Positions 44,799 to 54,709 are shown, counted from the stretch's first letter. The stretch is 64,000 nt of DNA from Pseudomonadota bacterium (GCA_023954855.1 JAGSGY010000007.1:45631-109630), one strand, 5' to 3'. Made by a program: numbers and translations. The notes: a model not told the origin generated them from the letters alone.

Positions 44799-45800
44799 AT
44801 GACTTCCACAGAAGACTCCACCTCGGTCCGTTCCACTCTGCGCCTGCGTGGTGGCGCGATCTTCCACGGCGGCGGCACGCTCGTGGTCGGCGTCGTAGCG
44901 ATCAGCTTTTGGGCGCTCTCAGTCGCCCACCTGAGCTTTGGGGACGGCAGCGCGCTGCTCGCCGCCTTTCACGCCTCGACCGGGTGGTGGGCAAGTGTCG
45001 CGGTGCTCCCGGTCATGGGCGCGTGGATGCTCGGCCGACACCTGCTCGCACTCGCTGGAGTGGTGCCGGCCGTGCTCGGCCTCTGGTGGGTGCTTCCCGG
45101 CACGCTTGGAGCGGGTCCCGATGTCGAGGCGAACTTGCGGGTGGTGTCGAGCAATGTCCTGATGGTCAACGCGGTGCCCGAGGAGCTCTTGGCCGAGCTG
45201 TTCGCGTACGAGCCAGATGTGGTCGTGCTGCAGGAGTACAGCCCTCAGTTCGAGGCGGCGGCCGACCCATTTCGCAATGCGTACCCGTACAGCTTCGAGG
45301 CCTCGGCGGAGCACAGCTTTGGTTATGCGGTGTTCTCGCGGCTACCCATCGAGCGTGTGCTCGAGGTCGAGGTGAAGGGCGTGACCGTCCTCGAGGCCGA
45401 CATCGAGGTGAATGGCCGCACCGTGCGCTTCGCCAATGTGCACGCTCTGCCGCCGATCCGCGGGGGTCTGGTTGCGGATTGGCACGCCGAGCTCGCGGAA
45501 CTCTCGCGTCGGTATGCGAACCATGGCGGGGCTCTGGTGCTCGCCGGGGACCTCAATGCGACGCGGCATCATCCGTCCTTTCAGTCTCTGCTGAAGAAGG
45601 CGGATCTGGTTGATGGCCATGCCGCGGTCGGCCGTGCAGCAGCCCGCACGTGGCCCTACGGTGGCACGCTCCCGCCCTTGGTCCGCCTCGACCATGTGCT
45701 GGTCAAGGGCGTGGTCGCCGTGGACGTGAGCGAGGGGCATCCCGTGGGAACCGATCACACCCCGATCATCGCGGACCTGTGGGTGCCGCCGGTGCTCTAG
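44799..45800 (+). CDS. Membrane-anchored endonuclease/exonuclease/phosphatase family protein
   Basis: A 333-residue protein with about three N-terminal hydrophobic helices (about 20-100) followed by an EEP catalytic domain: RVVSSNVLMVN, VVVLQEYSP (metal-binding Glu), FANVHALPP, LAGDLNATRHHPSF (Asp/Asn) and GTDHTPIIADLW (catalytic His near 320). The membrane anchor plus outward-facing EEP domain suggests a phosphodiesterase or nuclease acting in the periplasm, for example on lipids or extracellular DNA. ATG 44799 is chosen; GTG 44769 with AGGGA upstream would add 10 residues. The stop shares CTAG with the next gene. Confidence 0.78.
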   Translation: MTSTEDSTSVRSTLRLRGGAIFHGGGTLVVGVVAISFWALSVAHLSFGDGSALLAAFHASTGWWASVAVLPVMGAWMLGRHLLALAGVVPAVLGLWWVLPGTLGAGPDVEANLRVVSSNVLMVNAVPEELLAELFAYEPDVVVLQEYSPQFEAAADPFRNAYPYSFEASAEHSFGYAVFSRLPIERVLEVEVKGVTVLEADIEVNGRTVRFANVHALPPIRGGLVADWHAELAELSRRYANHGGALVLAGDLNATRHHPSFQSLLKKADLVDGHAAVGRAAARTWPYGGTLPPLVRLDHVLVKGVVAVDVSEGHPVGTDHTPIIADLWVPPVL

Positions 45801-46132
45801 CTGGTACAGACGAGCGACTGGGTCTCGGCCTGCTTCGCCAGGCTGCGGTGCGCCTTCTTGGCAGTGCGCGCGTCGCGCCGAAGGTCCGAGACCTGGGTCT
45901 TTGCAGTATCGCGAGCGGCAAACATCGCGTCGCGCTTGTCGGCGGAGGCGATGGCGAGCTCGACCTCGTAGTCCCGAGAGAACGCGACCCGCTTGGCCTC
46001 GCTGAGTGCGTCGAAGGCGTCGACCTTGGCCTGCTCCGAGGCCTGGAGTGCCTGACAGGTGAGGGGGGCGGTGTCTGCAGCGAGGGCGGGTGTGGCGGCG
46101 AAGGCGAGGGCGGCGATGAGGATGGTGCGCAT
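45797..46132 (-). CDS. Small secreted coiled-coil protein
   Basis: A 111-residue exported protein. The signal peptide MRTILIAALAFAATPALA is cleaved at ALA-ADT. The mature part is a helical, Ala/Lys/Arg/Asp-rich chain with one Cys near each end (LTC about 26; VCTS at the C-terminus), which could form a disulfide clamping a helical hairpin. No family recognised. ATG 46132 follows GGGAGA. Confidence 0.7.
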   Translation of the reverse strand: MRTILIAALAFAATPALAADTAPLTCQALQASEQAKVDAFDALSEAKRVAFSRDYEVELAIASADKRDAMFAARDTAKTQVSDLRRDARTAKKAHRSLAKQAETQSLVCTS

Positions 46133-46256
46133 GGAGTCTCCCTGGTTGGTACAGCTCTAGGCACGGTCGAGCGCGCTGCTTTGTTGCCGAAGACTTGCGA
46201 CTGTGACATTTCGCGACGTCTTCCGCGGTGGTAGGAGGGGGTGCTGGGAGGACTGC

Positions 46257-47069
46257 ATGCGCGACATTGGACACACTGGGCACACCCGCGAGTTTCCTGA
46301 GAAGGCGCATGGCTATGGGCCGAACGTGCACCTGCTCGACGACGCGGTGTCCTTCTCGCTGCTTGCGAAGCTCTGCGAGGCCCGCACGGGTCAGCCGCAC
46401 TTCAACCGGCTGATCGTTCGACTCTATGAGCGGCTGCTCGATGCTGCGGCCGTACGCATTCTTCCTCGTGTCGAGCGGACCGTGGTGACGCGCATGGTGA
46501 GCCAGACCTCGCGCGCGCGCGCCGAGATGGAAGTCGTCGACCCAAGCCAGCGGGTGATCGTCGTCGACGTCATTCGCGGCGGCATCGTGCCCGGAGCCGT
46601 GTGCTTTGACCGGCTCAATGACCTGCTCGACCCTGCGGCCGTGCGTCAGGATCACCTGCTCTGCAGCCGGGTATCGGCACCCGACGGTTCAGTAGCGGGC
46701 ACCGAGATCTCGGGAGCGAAGGTCGGCGGCGACATCGAAGATGCGATCTTGCTGCTTCCCGACCCGATGGCCGCGACCGGTTCGACCCTGGACTCCGTGC
46801 TCGAACACTACGAGTCAGAGGTCGAGGGCACACCCCGCCTGATCGCCGCTCTCCACCTCATCGTGACGCCCGAATACCTCCGTCGCGTGTCGCGTCTGCA
46901 TCCACACGTGCATGTGTTCGCCATGCGCCTCGATCGCGGTCTCTCAGATGTGGAGACTCTCGGAGAGCTGCCGGGCCGAGTCGCCATCGAGAGGGCGCTC
47001 ACCGATACCGGGTACATCGTTCCTGGTGGCGGCGGATTCGGCGAGTTGCTCAACAACTCCTGGGTCTAG
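46257..47069 (+). CDS. Uracil phosphoribosyltransferase-like protein
   Basis: A 270-residue phosphoribosyltransferase related to Upp. The PRPP-binding motif reads LLPDPMAATGSTLD (about 165-178) and the C-terminal signature GYIVPGGGGFGELL matches the UPRTase tail. It is about 60 residues longer than standard Upp, mainly through an N-terminal extension with a His-rich start (GHTGHTREF). ATG 46257 has a good GGGAGGA site. It may salvage uracil, or a related base if the extension alters specificity. Confidence 0.8.
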   Translation: MRDIGHTGHTREFPEKAHGYGPNVHLLDDAVSFSLLAKLCEARTGQPHFNRLIVRLYERLLDAAAVRILPRVERTVVTRMVSQTSRARAEMEVVDPSQRVIVVDVIRGGIVPGAVCFDRLNDLLDPAAVRQDHLLCSRVSAPDGSVAGTEISGAKVGGDIEDAILLLPDPMAATGSTLDSVLEHYESEVEGTPRLIAALHLIVTPEYLRRVSRLHPHVHVFAMRLDRGLSDVETLGELPGRVAIERALTDTGYIVPGGGGFGELLNNSWV

Positions 47070-47112
47070 ACACCGGCTCAAAGGCGGCAAATCGGGCCCC
47101 GTCTCGATGAAG

Positions 47113-47126
47113 TGAAACATGTTCTA
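47113..47126. promoter_or_regulatory. Palindromic operator candidate 1 upstream of acyltransferase gene
   Basis: TGAAACATGTTCTA fits the pattern TNNAACNNGTTNNA, the consensus published for KstR-type TetR regulators. It is followed by GTTTT. The next copy begins 48 bp downstream. Confidence 0.55.
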
Positions 47127-47160
47127 GTTTTGCTGGCCTCGGACCTCGTTTCGAGTAAAG

Positions 47161-47174
47161 TAGAACATGTTCTA
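47161..47174. promoter_or_regulatory. Palindromic operator candidate 2 upstream of acyltransferase gene
   Basis: TAGAACATGTTCTA is a perfect 14-bp palindrome matching TNNAACNNGTTNNA and ends 16 bp before the ATG at 47191. With site 1 it shares the 16-base string AACATGTTCTAGTTTT. Binding here would block transcription or initiation. Confidence 0.6.
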
Positions 47175-47190
47175 GTTTTCGGGGGCGGCT

Positions 47191-48183
47191 ATGGCTGAGC
47201 GGCGTTTGGTTCGACGGTGGCGGAAGTGGCAGGCGGAGCGTGATGCCGCCGGATGGGGCACGCGTCCGACTGACCTCGACATGGGTCTCGTTCAGGACAT
47301 GGTGGCCTCGCTGCGCCCACTGTTTGGCGAAGGTCGCGCCTACTTCCCGACCACGGTCTCGGGCTGGGACAACCTGCCCGCTCCCGGCGCTTTGCTGATT
47401 GCGAACCACAGCGGCGGCACGACCATTCCCGACGTCTGGGGGCTTGGCGCAGCCTGGTACCGCCACTTCGGGACCGAGCGCCCGGTTCACGCGCTCGCAC
47501 ACGAGATGGTGTTCGCCACCGAGGGAACGGGTCGCTTCTTTGCGCAGCGCGGCATTCTGCGGGCAAACCGCGAGAACGCTCGGCGCATTCTCTCCGAGCA
47601 TCACCGCGACCTCCTCGTCCTCCCCGGTGGCGACCTCGATACCTGGCGTCCCTGGAAGGACCGCTACAAGGTGAACTTCGCTGGACGGAAGGGCTACGCG
47701 GTGACCGCGATTCGCAACCAGGTGCCGATTGTTCCGGTGGCGCATGCCGGCGCCCACGACACGCTGATCGTGCTGACGGATGGCCGCCGCCTCGCCGCGC
47801 GCCTGCGCTTCCCCGAGCTGTTCAGGGCCAAGGTCTTTCCGGTGCACATGTCGCTGCCGTTCGGCATCGGCATCGGTCCGCTCCCGCATCTTCCGCCGCC
47901 GACTCGGCTTCGCTATCGCTTCGGCAAGGCGATTCATCCGCCGGTGCTGCGAGAGGGTGAGGAGATCACTCAGAAGATGGTCGACGACCTCGACTTCCGG
48001 GTTCGGCACGCCTTGCAGTGCGAGCTCGATGTCCTCCGCGACGAGGCAGATGGTGTCTTGGACCGGGTGCAGCACGTGGTCCGCCGCGCCCGCACGCGGA
48101 TCAAGATCCGTCGTCCCCGAGGCCGCCGGGTGCGCGAAGAGGACCCCGCCGAAGAGGCGATGCTCGCCATGGCGGCCAAGTAG
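47191..48183 (+). CDS. Lysophospholipid/diacylglycerol acyltransferase-family protein
   Basis: A 330-residue PlsC/DGAT-like acyltransferase. The acyl-CoA motif region is ANHSGGTTIPD (His 73; the Asp sits eight residues later instead of five). A glycerolipid-binding-like LVLPGGDLDTWRPW lies at about 145-158 and VPIVPVAHAGAHDT follows. This matches proteins annotated as lysophospholipid or diacylglycerol acyltransferases. The C-terminus (about 290-330) is Arg-rich and may bind membranes. It has two likely TetR-type operators directly upstream, so it is probably induced by a lipid or acyl-CoA ligand. The regulator is not in this window. Confidence 0.8.
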   Translation: MAERRLVRRWRKWQAERDAAGWGTRPTDLDMGLVQDMVASLRPLFGEGRAYFPTTVSGWDNLPAPGALLIANHSGGTTIPDVWGLGAAWYRHFGTERPVHALAHEMVFATEGTGRFFAQRGILRANRENARRILSEHHRDLLVLPGGDLDTWRPWKDRYKVNFAGRKGYAVTAIRNQVPIVPVAHAGAHDTLIVLTDGRRLAARLRFPELFRAKVFPVHMSLPFGIGIGPLPHLPPPTRLRYRFGKAIHPPVLREGEEITQKMVDDLDFRVRHALQCELDVLRDEADGVLDRVQHVVRRARTRIKIRRPRGRRVREEDPAEEAMLAMAAK

Positions 48184-48189
48184 TTCAGG

Positions 48190-51100
48190 CTATCGAGGCG
48201 TAAGACCGCATCCGCCACCGCCAGGCGTACTCACGCGGACTCTGTCTCCCGCGGCCAGGCGGACCGCGTCTCCACTCCAGGGGACCCATCGGCCTTCGAC
48301 ATAGAGTTCGTCCAGGCCGGGTTCGCCCGCCGACCCTCCGTGCAGCCCCGCCGGTCCCTCGGCGCGACGGGTCGCGAGAAGGCAGGCCGTCCCGGGCTCG
48401 CAGAGCTCGAGCTCGCGAATCAGGCCGTCCCCGCCCAGGTGTTCGCCGGTTCCACCGCTGCTTCGACGCACCGCCATTTGCCAGACGCGCAGGGGAAGCC
48501 GCGACTCCACCACCTCGGGGTCGGTCGCGCGTGTGTTGGTCATGTGGACTTGCCCTGCAGACCTTCCGGCGTGCTCGGGCGTAGCGCCGGTTCCGCCGCC
48601 CAGCGTCTCGTAGAGCGACCAGCCCTCGCCGCCAATCGTGAGGTTGTTCATCGTTCCCTGTGACGCGGCCCGGCTCGACGTGGCGCGGAGGATCAGGTCC
48701 ACGAGACGCATCGAGGTCTCGACGTTGCCTCCCGCCACGGCCGCGCCCTCAGGTGGCGCGACGAGGCTCGGCTTCGGGCAGAGAATGTGCACATTGCGCA
48801 GCGCGCCCTCGTTGAGCGGAATGGGCTCGGCCACGAGTACACGCAGGCTGTAGAGAATGGCGGATCGCACGACCGCCGAGGGCGCGTTGAGGTTGCCACG
48901 ATGCGGGCCTTCGGTACCGCTGAGGTCGAACACCAGGCCATTGTGGTCACGTCGAAGGGCCATCTCGAGCTTGAGGCCGTCCATCTGGTCCGAGGCGGCT
49001 CCCGTAGCGATGTCGGCGATGCGGCGCGCCACGCTCTCTTCGGCGACGTCGAGCAGGTGAGCCATCCAACAGGAAACCACGTCCGCGGGACCGAGCTGCT
49101 TAAGCGCGCTCGCCGCATGCGCGTTGGCCGCAACCTGAGCCAGCAGGTCCGCGCGCACAACATCGGCCTGGCGTGAGGCGTCGATCTCGCGAAGGGTTCG
49201 CAGTCGTCCCTCTTCGAGCAGTGGAACGTGGCGGACGACGAAGCCCTCCTCGGCGAGCGACCGGCTTCGGGGTGGCATCGAGCCTGGCGTTGTGCCGCCG
49301 ACGTCGACATGATGGCCGCGGGAGGCCACGAACCATCGCTCGCTCCCGGCGTGGACGGCCGTCACGACCGTGAGATCCGGCAGGTGTGAGCCACCTGCGC
49401 TCGGGTCATTGCAGAGCCAGGCCTGCCCGTCCGGAAGGTCGGCGCGGCTGCGAATCAGGTCGCGCACCGTCTCGCCCATGGCGCCAAGGTGAACGGGAAT
49501 GTGTGGGGCGTTGGCGATCAGCTGGCCTTGCCCATCAAACACCGCGCACGAGAAGTCGAGGCGCTCGCGGATGTTCACGCTTCGGGCCAGCCGCTGCAGC
49601 ACCGCGCCAGACTGCTCGGCCACGGCCATGAAGCGACTCGACCACAGCGACACGCCATAGGGAGTGCGCTCTGTCGGCTGTGGGGCGGGCTGCCGTTGTC
49701 GGTGCGTGAGCACCAGGAGTCCCGACGACTGCTGAGCGGTCCATCCTGCGGGCACGACAATGCGGGTAGTGGGCAGCGTCACCAGGTCTGGCCCGGCGAT
49801 GATCGCGTCGCCGAGGCCGAAGGGGTCTGCGTCGGTCGGCAGGGGATCTGCGCTCTCCGCTACGCTCCGCACCCGCGCGTTCACGACCTCGATCACGCCG
49901 GTGCGCTCGAAGCCGTACCGCCGCTTGTGCGCCTGGTGGAAGGCCTGCTCGAGTGCGGTGACGGTCGTGCCCATGACCTCGATGCTGTCGTCGGTGCCTG
50001 CGAAGCGCAGCTCCACCGAGCGAAGCATGACTGCGCGAACCGGAAGCACCGCCTCGAGTCCTGCCCACGCGGTCTCGAGCGGGGACATGTGCTTGAGCGG
50101 CTGCCAGACCGAAGCGGTGGCGACGTCCTCCTCGCGGGCTAGCGATTGGCCCCACGCGCAGAGCACCGCCGAGCACGGATGCACGAGCACCGTCGCGATG
50201 CCCAGGCGTTCGGCGACAAAGGCGGCATGTTGGCCCGCCGCTCCGCCGTAGGACACGAGGGCGTGTTCGCGGAGGTCTGCGCCGTGGGCAGCCGCAAGCT
50301 TCTTCACCGCGGCCGCCATTCGGTCTCGGGCCACGTCGAGAAAGGCGTCCGCGGAGCCCGGAAGCTTCACCGCCTCCACGTCGAGAGGGGGATCGAAGGC
50401 CAGCGGGTCGACGAGGCCTGCTGCGAGTGCGGCATCGGTCAGTGTCGGCGGTCCCCCACGGCCGTAGCACTGTGGACCCGGATGGGCTCCGGCGCTGCGG
50501 GGACCGACGCCGAGGCTGAGGCCGTCGTTCGTCAGAATCGAGCCGCCACCAGCGGCAATGGTCTCGACCTCGAGGATCGGACGCCGCAGGCGAAGACCCG
50601 CCACTCGCACGTCGCCGCGTCGGCGGGGAAGGCTGGCACCCTCGACGCGGCAGACATCGGTGGAGGTGCCCCCCATGTCCAGGCCCACGGCCTTGTCGAA
50701 GCCCGCCAGCGCGGCGACGGCGCGAACGGCGAGTACCCCGCCCGCCGGTCCAGACAACACCGCATCGGGGCCGCGCAGCTGTGCGGCGTCGACAAGGCTC
50801 GCGTCCGAGCGGATCGCGAGTGCGCCGCCGGGGATCTTGTCCCGCTGCATGGCTGCGCTGAGCACGGGCGTGATGGCCGCGTCGACCAGGGTGGTCTCGA
50901 TGCGTGCGAGGTAGCCGCGCTCGGGGCTGCACAGGTGGCCTTGGCTCACGAACAGGCCCGGCCGGCTCGCTTCGATGTGTTCGGCCATCCGGCGCTCGTG
51001 GACGCCGTTGGTGCCGCTGTGCAACAACACGATGGCCACCGACTCGATGCCCTGCATGTCGAGAGCGGGCAGCTCGAGCGGCTCGAGCTCATTGCCGCCG

Positions 51101-51423
51101 ACGTCGAGACGACCTCTGACCTCGACCACGCGCGTGCAGAGGGGCCTCGGCCAGTTCGCATCTGGGTCGAACAGCTCCGGCCGGCTCATGTCCCCGATCG
51201 TGACCAGATCTGCGAAGCCCTCGGTGACGACGAGGAGCGTGGGCACGCCGCCGCGCTCCAGCAAGGCATTGGTCGCGACCGTGGTGCCGAAGCTCAAGCG
51301 TCCGCGGGCCAGATCACCCACCACGGCGCGATCGGACGGCACCTTCGCGGTGGTGAGGTGGCCTTGTTCCGTGCGAGTGACGACATCCGTGAATGTGCCG
51401 CCGCGATCGACCCAGGTGTGCAT
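48190..51423 (-). CDS. Hydantoinase/5-oxoprolinase (HyuA-HyuB fusion)
   Basis: A 1077-residue ATP-dependent amidohydrolase. The N-terminal HyuA half starts [12 protein letters not shown] (phosphate-binding loop), with [17 protein letters not shown] further in. The HyuB half starts around residue 590 with [30 protein letters not shown] and [14 protein letters not shown] Gly-rich end ([12 protein letters not shown]) is typical. Single-chain fusion is normal for 5-oxoprolinases; the substrate could be 5-oxoproline or a hydantoin. ATG 51423 is used because sequence further upstream overlaps the divergent lipoprotein gene. The ribosome site is weak. Confidence 0.9.
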   Translation of the reverse strand: MHTWVDRGGTFTDVVTRTEQGHLTTAKVPSDRAVVGDLARGRLSFGTTVATNALLERGGVPTLLVVTEGFADLVTIGDMSRPELFDPDANWPRPLCTRVVEVRGRLDVGGNELEPLELPALDMQGIESVAIVLLHSGTNGVHERRMAEHIEASRPGLFVSQGHLCSPERGYLARIETTLVDAAITPVLSAAMQRDKIPGGALAIRSDASLVDAAQLRGPDAVLSGPAGGVLAVRAVAALAGFDKAVGLDMGGTSTDVCRVEGASLPRRRGDVRVAGLRLRRPILEVETIAAGGGSILTNDGLSLGVGPRSAGAHPGPQCYGRGGPPTLTDAALAAGLVDPLAFDPPLDVEAVKLPGSADAFLDVARDRMAAAVKKLAAAHGADLREHALVSYGGAAGQHAAFVAERLGIATVLVHPCSAVLCAWGQSLAREEDVATASVWQPLKHMSPLETAWAGLEAVLPVRAVMLRSVELRFAGTDDSIEVMGTTVTALEQAFHQAHKRRYGFERTGVIEVVNARVRSVAESADPLPTDADPFGLGDAIIAGPDLVTLPTTRIVVPAGWTAQQSSGLLVLTHRQRQPAPQPTERTPYGVSLWSSRFMAVAEQSGAVLQRLARSVNIRERLDFSCAVFDGQGQLIANAPHIPVHLGAMGETVRDLIRSRADLPDGQAWLCNDPSAGGSHLPDLTVVTAVHAGSERWFVASRGHHVDVGGTTPGSMPPRSRSLAEEGFVVRHVPLLEEGRLRTLREIDASRQADVVRADLLAQVAANAHAASALKQLGPADVVSCWMAHLLDVAEESVARRIADIATGAASDQMDGLKLEMALRRDHNGLVFDLSGTEGPHRGNLNAPSAVVRSAILYSLRVLVAEPIPLNEGALRNVHILCPKPSLVAPPEGAAVAGGNVETSMRLVDLILRATSSRAASQGTMNNLTIGGEGWSLYETLGGGTGATPEHAGRSAGQVHMTNTRATDPEVVESRLPLRVWQMAVRRSSGGTGEHLGGDGLIRELELCEPGTACLLATRRAEGPAGLHGGSAGEPGLDELYVEGRWVPWSGDAVRLAAGDRVRVSTPGGGGCGLTPR

Positions 51424-51486
51424 ACGCTCGCATAGCGCGGTGCACTCGGCCCGACCCCGTGTCACACTCTGCGCACTGGAGGCGGA

Positions 51487-52578
51487 ATGACGCGATGGGC
51501 GCTGGGCCTGGCCCTGCTCGGGATGGTGGGCTGCAAAGCCGCGGGCGTGGTCGACGATGACACAGACACCGCAGACACCGCAGACACGGCCGAGGTCGAG
51601 CCGCCTTGCGAGCAGCTGGAGCTCGTAGGCAAGGTCGTCGTCCCGGGTGGTGCGGTGCTTCCCGCTGGCTCGGTTTCTGTCGATCTCATCTTCGTCGACC
51701 TGACGACGGATGGGCTCGCGACCGGTTCGGTGAAGGACCTCGATGCGCTGGGGACCCTCTCCGCCGGTCAGGACCACGCCTTCTCGCTGTGCATCGCCCC
51801 GACGCCCGAGCCCTCCGATGTTTACGCTCCGGAGCCGGACTCCGGCACGGACTTCAAGGTGGCGTCCTATGTCTTCCGCGTCTTCGAGGACGATGGGAAC
51901 GGCTCGGCGACGAGCTGGGTCGGTGCCTCGATGCCGGACTTTCTGGTCTGGGCTGAGGGCACGATTCCCGTCGACTGGGTCGACGCGGGCATGGCTCCGG
52001 GCTGGAACGTCGTCACGATGGATGTGCTCGACGAGAGCGTGAGCGCGGCGCCGTTGACGGACAGCACCTCCTTCGACATCGATGCAGACCTGCTCTACGT
52101 CGAGCCTCCGCCGCTCGGCTTCACGATTCAGCCCGACCTGTCCTCATCGACCGACCTCGCCGTGGGGCTCTGGAACATCAATCGGTTCATTGACTCCACC
52201 GCCGCCGCTCCAGCGGCTGCCACGGTTGCGGGCATGCCGTTCACGTCTGCCGGAGCTTCGAGCTCAGCGGCCTTCGGCACCCTCGGTCAGCCACCGGCGG
52301 ACCACCTGATGTCGGTCACCGACTTCGAGTTTGTCGACGTGGCCTTCTACATGGGTGCGGTGTGGTCTGAGACCGACGGCAGCAACAGCTTCGAGAGCCC
52401 TGAGGTGATGCACGCCAACACGACCAGCGCGACGCCAGAGCGCAACATGGTCTACTTCGAGGCCCAAGACTGGCGCGCCACCGTGTACATGGGCTTCGGC
52501 TTGGAGATGGGCTGGAACGTGTTCCAGGGCGATGCGCCCGCGCCGTGGCAGGGTGGCCTGGTGCTCGATGTGCCCTGA
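51487..52578 (+). CDS. Lipoprotein, paralogue 1 of a tandem pair
   Basis: A 363-residue predicted lipoprotein. Lipobox LLGMVGC gives Cys 16, followed by an Asp-Thr-Ala linker (DDDTDTADTADTAE) typical of deltaproteobacterial surface lipoproteins. The mature part shares order and motifs with the next gene: CEQLELVGKVVVP, FRVFEDDGNGSATSWVGAS, GWNVVTMDV and EMGWNVFQGDAPAPW. ATG 51487 follows GGAGGCGGA. Function unknown; two Cys in the mature domain (36-37 and about 103) are conserved in both copies. Confidence 0.75.
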   Translation: MTRWALGLALLGMVGCKAAGVVDDDTDTADTADTAEVEPPCEQLELVGKVVVPGGAVLPAGSVSVDLIFVDLTTDGLATGSVKDLDALGTLSAGQDHAFSLCIAPTPEPSDVYAPEPDSGTDFKVASYVFRVFEDDGNGSATSWVGASMPDFLVWAEGTIPVDWVDAGMAPGWNVVTMDVLDESVSAAPLTDSTSFDIDADLLYVEPPPLGFTIQPDLSSSTDLAVGLWNINRFIDSTAAAPAAATVAGMPFTSAGASSSAAFGTLGQPPADHLMSVTDFEFVDVAFYMGAVWSETDGSNSFESPEVMHANTTSATPERNMVYFEAQDWRATVYMGFGLEMGWNVFQGDAPAPWQGGLVLDVP

Positions 52579-52646
52579 GCTTTCCGCAATTCTTGGGTCG
52601 CGGGTCCAAAGGCTGCGGGGCAAAGATGAGGCGTCGCGGGAGAGCC

Positions 52647-53744
52647 ATGAGACGCCCTGACTTACCGCTCGTTCTTGCTCTGTGTCTCGGCGCCTGCACG
52701 GACGACGCGGAGCCCACCGATAGCGTGCCAGTCGACACGGCCGACAGCGCAGATGTCTGCGACCGGCTGTCGATCGTCGGTCAGCTTACCATTCCCGAGG
52801 ACGTCGAAGCACCGGCCGGACCGGTCGCGGTCGATGTGATCGCCGTGCAGATGAGTGCCGAGGGACTGCCGTCGACGGGGGTGAGGGCAATCCACAATCT
52901 GGGTACGGTCGGACCCGAGGGTGCGGCGTATTCGCTCTGCATAGAAGACACGCCTGTGGAGGCCGACCTCTATGCTCCCGACGTGGACGACTCTCGCTTT
53001 GTCGCAGCCACCTATGTGCTTCGCGCCTTCGTGGACGACGGGAACGGAGACGCCGAACAATGGCTCGGTGCCTCGCTGCCCCACGTGTTGCTGTTCGCGT
53101 CGAACGAGCCGCCGGCGACCTGGGCCTCTCTGGGCGTGGTCGAGGGATGGAACCTGCTCACGATGGACCTCGAGGAGGGCTTGACGAACAGTGCTGTGCC
53201 ATTCGCAAGCGGCGATGCACTCGATCTCGAAGCCGATCTCCTCGTCACGAAGCGGCCGCCGCTGACCGGCACGTTCATTCCGGACCTCTCGGACGCGTCG
53301 TCGCTCATGGTTGGCGCCTACCACATCACCAACTGGGTCGACACGACGGTGCCGCCGCCGCCACTGGGCACGCACAACGCCTTTCCGTTCACGGTACAGA
53401 GTGGCGATGCGTCCTTTGCCTTTCCGCAGTCGTTCGGGCGGCCTCCAGAGAGCCACCTCTCGACGCCAGACTCGCTTCCGTACTTGGCCTCGGGCTTGTA
53501 CATGGTGATGGCCTGGGAGGACCTCAATGGGGGGGGCACCTTCGAGGTTGGAGAGGGCATCTTGGCCGACTCCACGTCTGCGACCCAGGCGCGGGGACTC
53601 GCCTATGTCGAGGCCATCGACTGGAGGGCCGCCTTCTATGGCCAGATGGGTCTCAAGATGGGATGGAATCTGTCCGAGGGCGACGCGTTCATCGACTGGT
53701 CGTCAGGTGTGGTGCTGGACACGACGAACGTCGCCAATCGCTGA
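52647..53744 (+). CDS. Lipoprotein, paralogue 2 of a tandem pair
   Basis: A 365-residue lipoprotein with lipobox CLGAC (Cys about 18) and an Asp-Thr/Ser-rich linker. It aligns over its whole length with the previous gene (CDRLSIVGQLTIP; LRAFVDDGNGDAEQWLGAS; GWNLLTMDLEEG; KMGWNLSEGDAFIDW), so the two arose by tandem duplication and have diverged strongly. ATG 52647 has GGGAGAG upstream; an in-frame ATG at 52626 is also possible. It lies 68 bp after its paralogue. Confidence 0.75.
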   Translation: MRRPDLPLVLALCLGACTDDAEPTDSVPVDTADSADVCDRLSIVGQLTIPEDVEAPAGPVAVDVIAVQMSAEGLPSTGVRAIHNLGTVGPEGAAYSLCIEDTPVEADLYAPDVDDSRFVAATYVLRAFVDDGNGDAEQWLGASLPHVLLFASNEPPATWASLGVVEGWNLLTMDLEEGLTNSAVPFASGDALDLEADLLVTKRPPLTGTFIPDLSDASSLMVGAYHITNWVDTTVPPPPLGTHNAFPFTVQSGDASFAFPQSFGRPPESHLSTPDSLPYLASGLYMVMAWEDLNGGGTFEVGEGILADSTSATQARGLAYVEAIDWRAAFYGQMGLKMGWNLSEGDAFIDWSSGVVLDTTNVANR

Positions 53745-53788
53745 CCACGCATCGTGCTGACCTGTGTCACGCTCGGTTCGGAGGTGGC

Positions 53789-54553
53789 ATGCGCCGCGCT
53801 GCACAGATCTGGCGAGTTCCGGCCTTTGAAGACTACGTGCGCGACCCGCTAGATGGCGCCGCCGTGGCTGCGGTCGAGGCGGGGCTCGGGGTGCGCCTTC
53901 CCGAGGTCTACGTCGACGCGCTGCGACACCAGAATGGCGGGTACTTGCGCATGTGCTGGCCGGGCTCGCCCTCGGATCGCATCTACGGCATCGGCGAGGG
54001 CTACCCGAATCTCGGGGGCACCGCGCCGTGGTGGAAGGACGGCTGGGATGGCTGGACGCCAGCCGATCCAGCGGGGCTTCTCGCCATCGACGGCGACGGG
54101 CACTGGGATGTCTGCTTGGACTACCGGAGCTGTGGCCCGACAGGCGAGCCGTCCGTCGCCTTCATCGACAACGAGGCCGGTGTGGAATCCCAGCTCGTAC
54201 CCAGCTTCGCCGCGTACCTAGAGGGACTGGAGCTTGAGCTTCCCGAGGGGCACCTTCGACTTCGAGGTCCCTCGGCGAGGTCGGTGGCCGCGCAGCTTGC
54301 GGAGCAGCTTGGAACGACCGTCCCCGAGCCGGCGCGAGGAAGCAGCTTCCCGCTCTTCAAGTTTGGGGTCGGCAAGAAGGAGTGGGTGTGGGTGAGTCCA
54401 AACCTGGTGCCTGCCTCCTTTCACTATGCGGATGGAGGGGTCGTGGTGTCTTCGCGGCGCGCCCTCCGCTTTCCGGATGATCCCTTGTGCACCGCAGTCG
54501 TGGAGTGCACTCCCGCCACTGTGAATCGTCTCCACGAGCTTGTGGGTCAATGA
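53789..54553 (+). CDS. SMI1/KNR4 (SUKH)-domain protein
   Basis: A 254-residue cytoplasmic protein with an N-terminal SUKH-like domain (about 18-165). Recognisable pieces are GLGVRLPEVYVDALRHQNGG, YGIGEGYPNL, AIDGDGHWDVCLDYR and PSVAFIDNEAG. The remaining 90 residues form an unrecognised C-terminal domain. SUKH proteins often act as immunity proteins against secreted toxins, but no toxin gene is next to it. ATG 53789 follows GGAGGTG and starts 44 bp after the lipoprotein pair. Confidence 0.75.
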   Translation: MRRAAQIWRVPAFEDYVRDPLDGAAVAAVEAGLGVRLPEVYVDALRHQNGGYLRMCWPGSPSDRIYGIGEGYPNLGGTAPWWKDGWDGWTPADPAGLLAIDGDGHWDVCLDYRSCGPTGEPSVAFIDNEAGVESQLVPSFAAYLEGLELELPEGHLRLRGPSARSVAAQLAEQLGTTVPEPARGSSFPLFKFGVGKKEWVWVSPNLVPASFHYADGGVVVSSRRALRFPDDPLCTAVVECTPATVNRLHELVGQ

Positions 54554-54579
54554 TTGGGCTTACATCGTAAGTCCCGATC

Positions 54580-54608
54580 TTGGGGATCACAGTGTGTCGG
54601 AATAGAAT
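54580..54608 (+). promoter_or_regulatory. Promoter-like sequence in a convergent intergenic gap
   Basis: TTGGGG (54580-54585), a 17-bp spacer and TAGAAT (54603-54608) resemble a sigma-70 promoter firing rightward. There is no rightward gene here; transcription would run antisense into the acetyltransferase gene. The surrounding 60 bp are noticeably AT-richer than the window. Confidence 0.35.
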
Positions 54609-54709
54609 GTTTTCGAACGTAATCGGACATATTGCGCCATGCGGCGTCCGTGGTGAGGGTTCGTCGGTGCCTGGCTGGCGCGAGGAATACGGCGATACTT
54701 ACGCTGTAA

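Noticed and set aside
53789..54553. Toxin-immunity system around the SUKH gene
   Set aside because: No polymorphic toxin, Rhs or PAAR-like gene lies beside it; kept only as a low-interest association.
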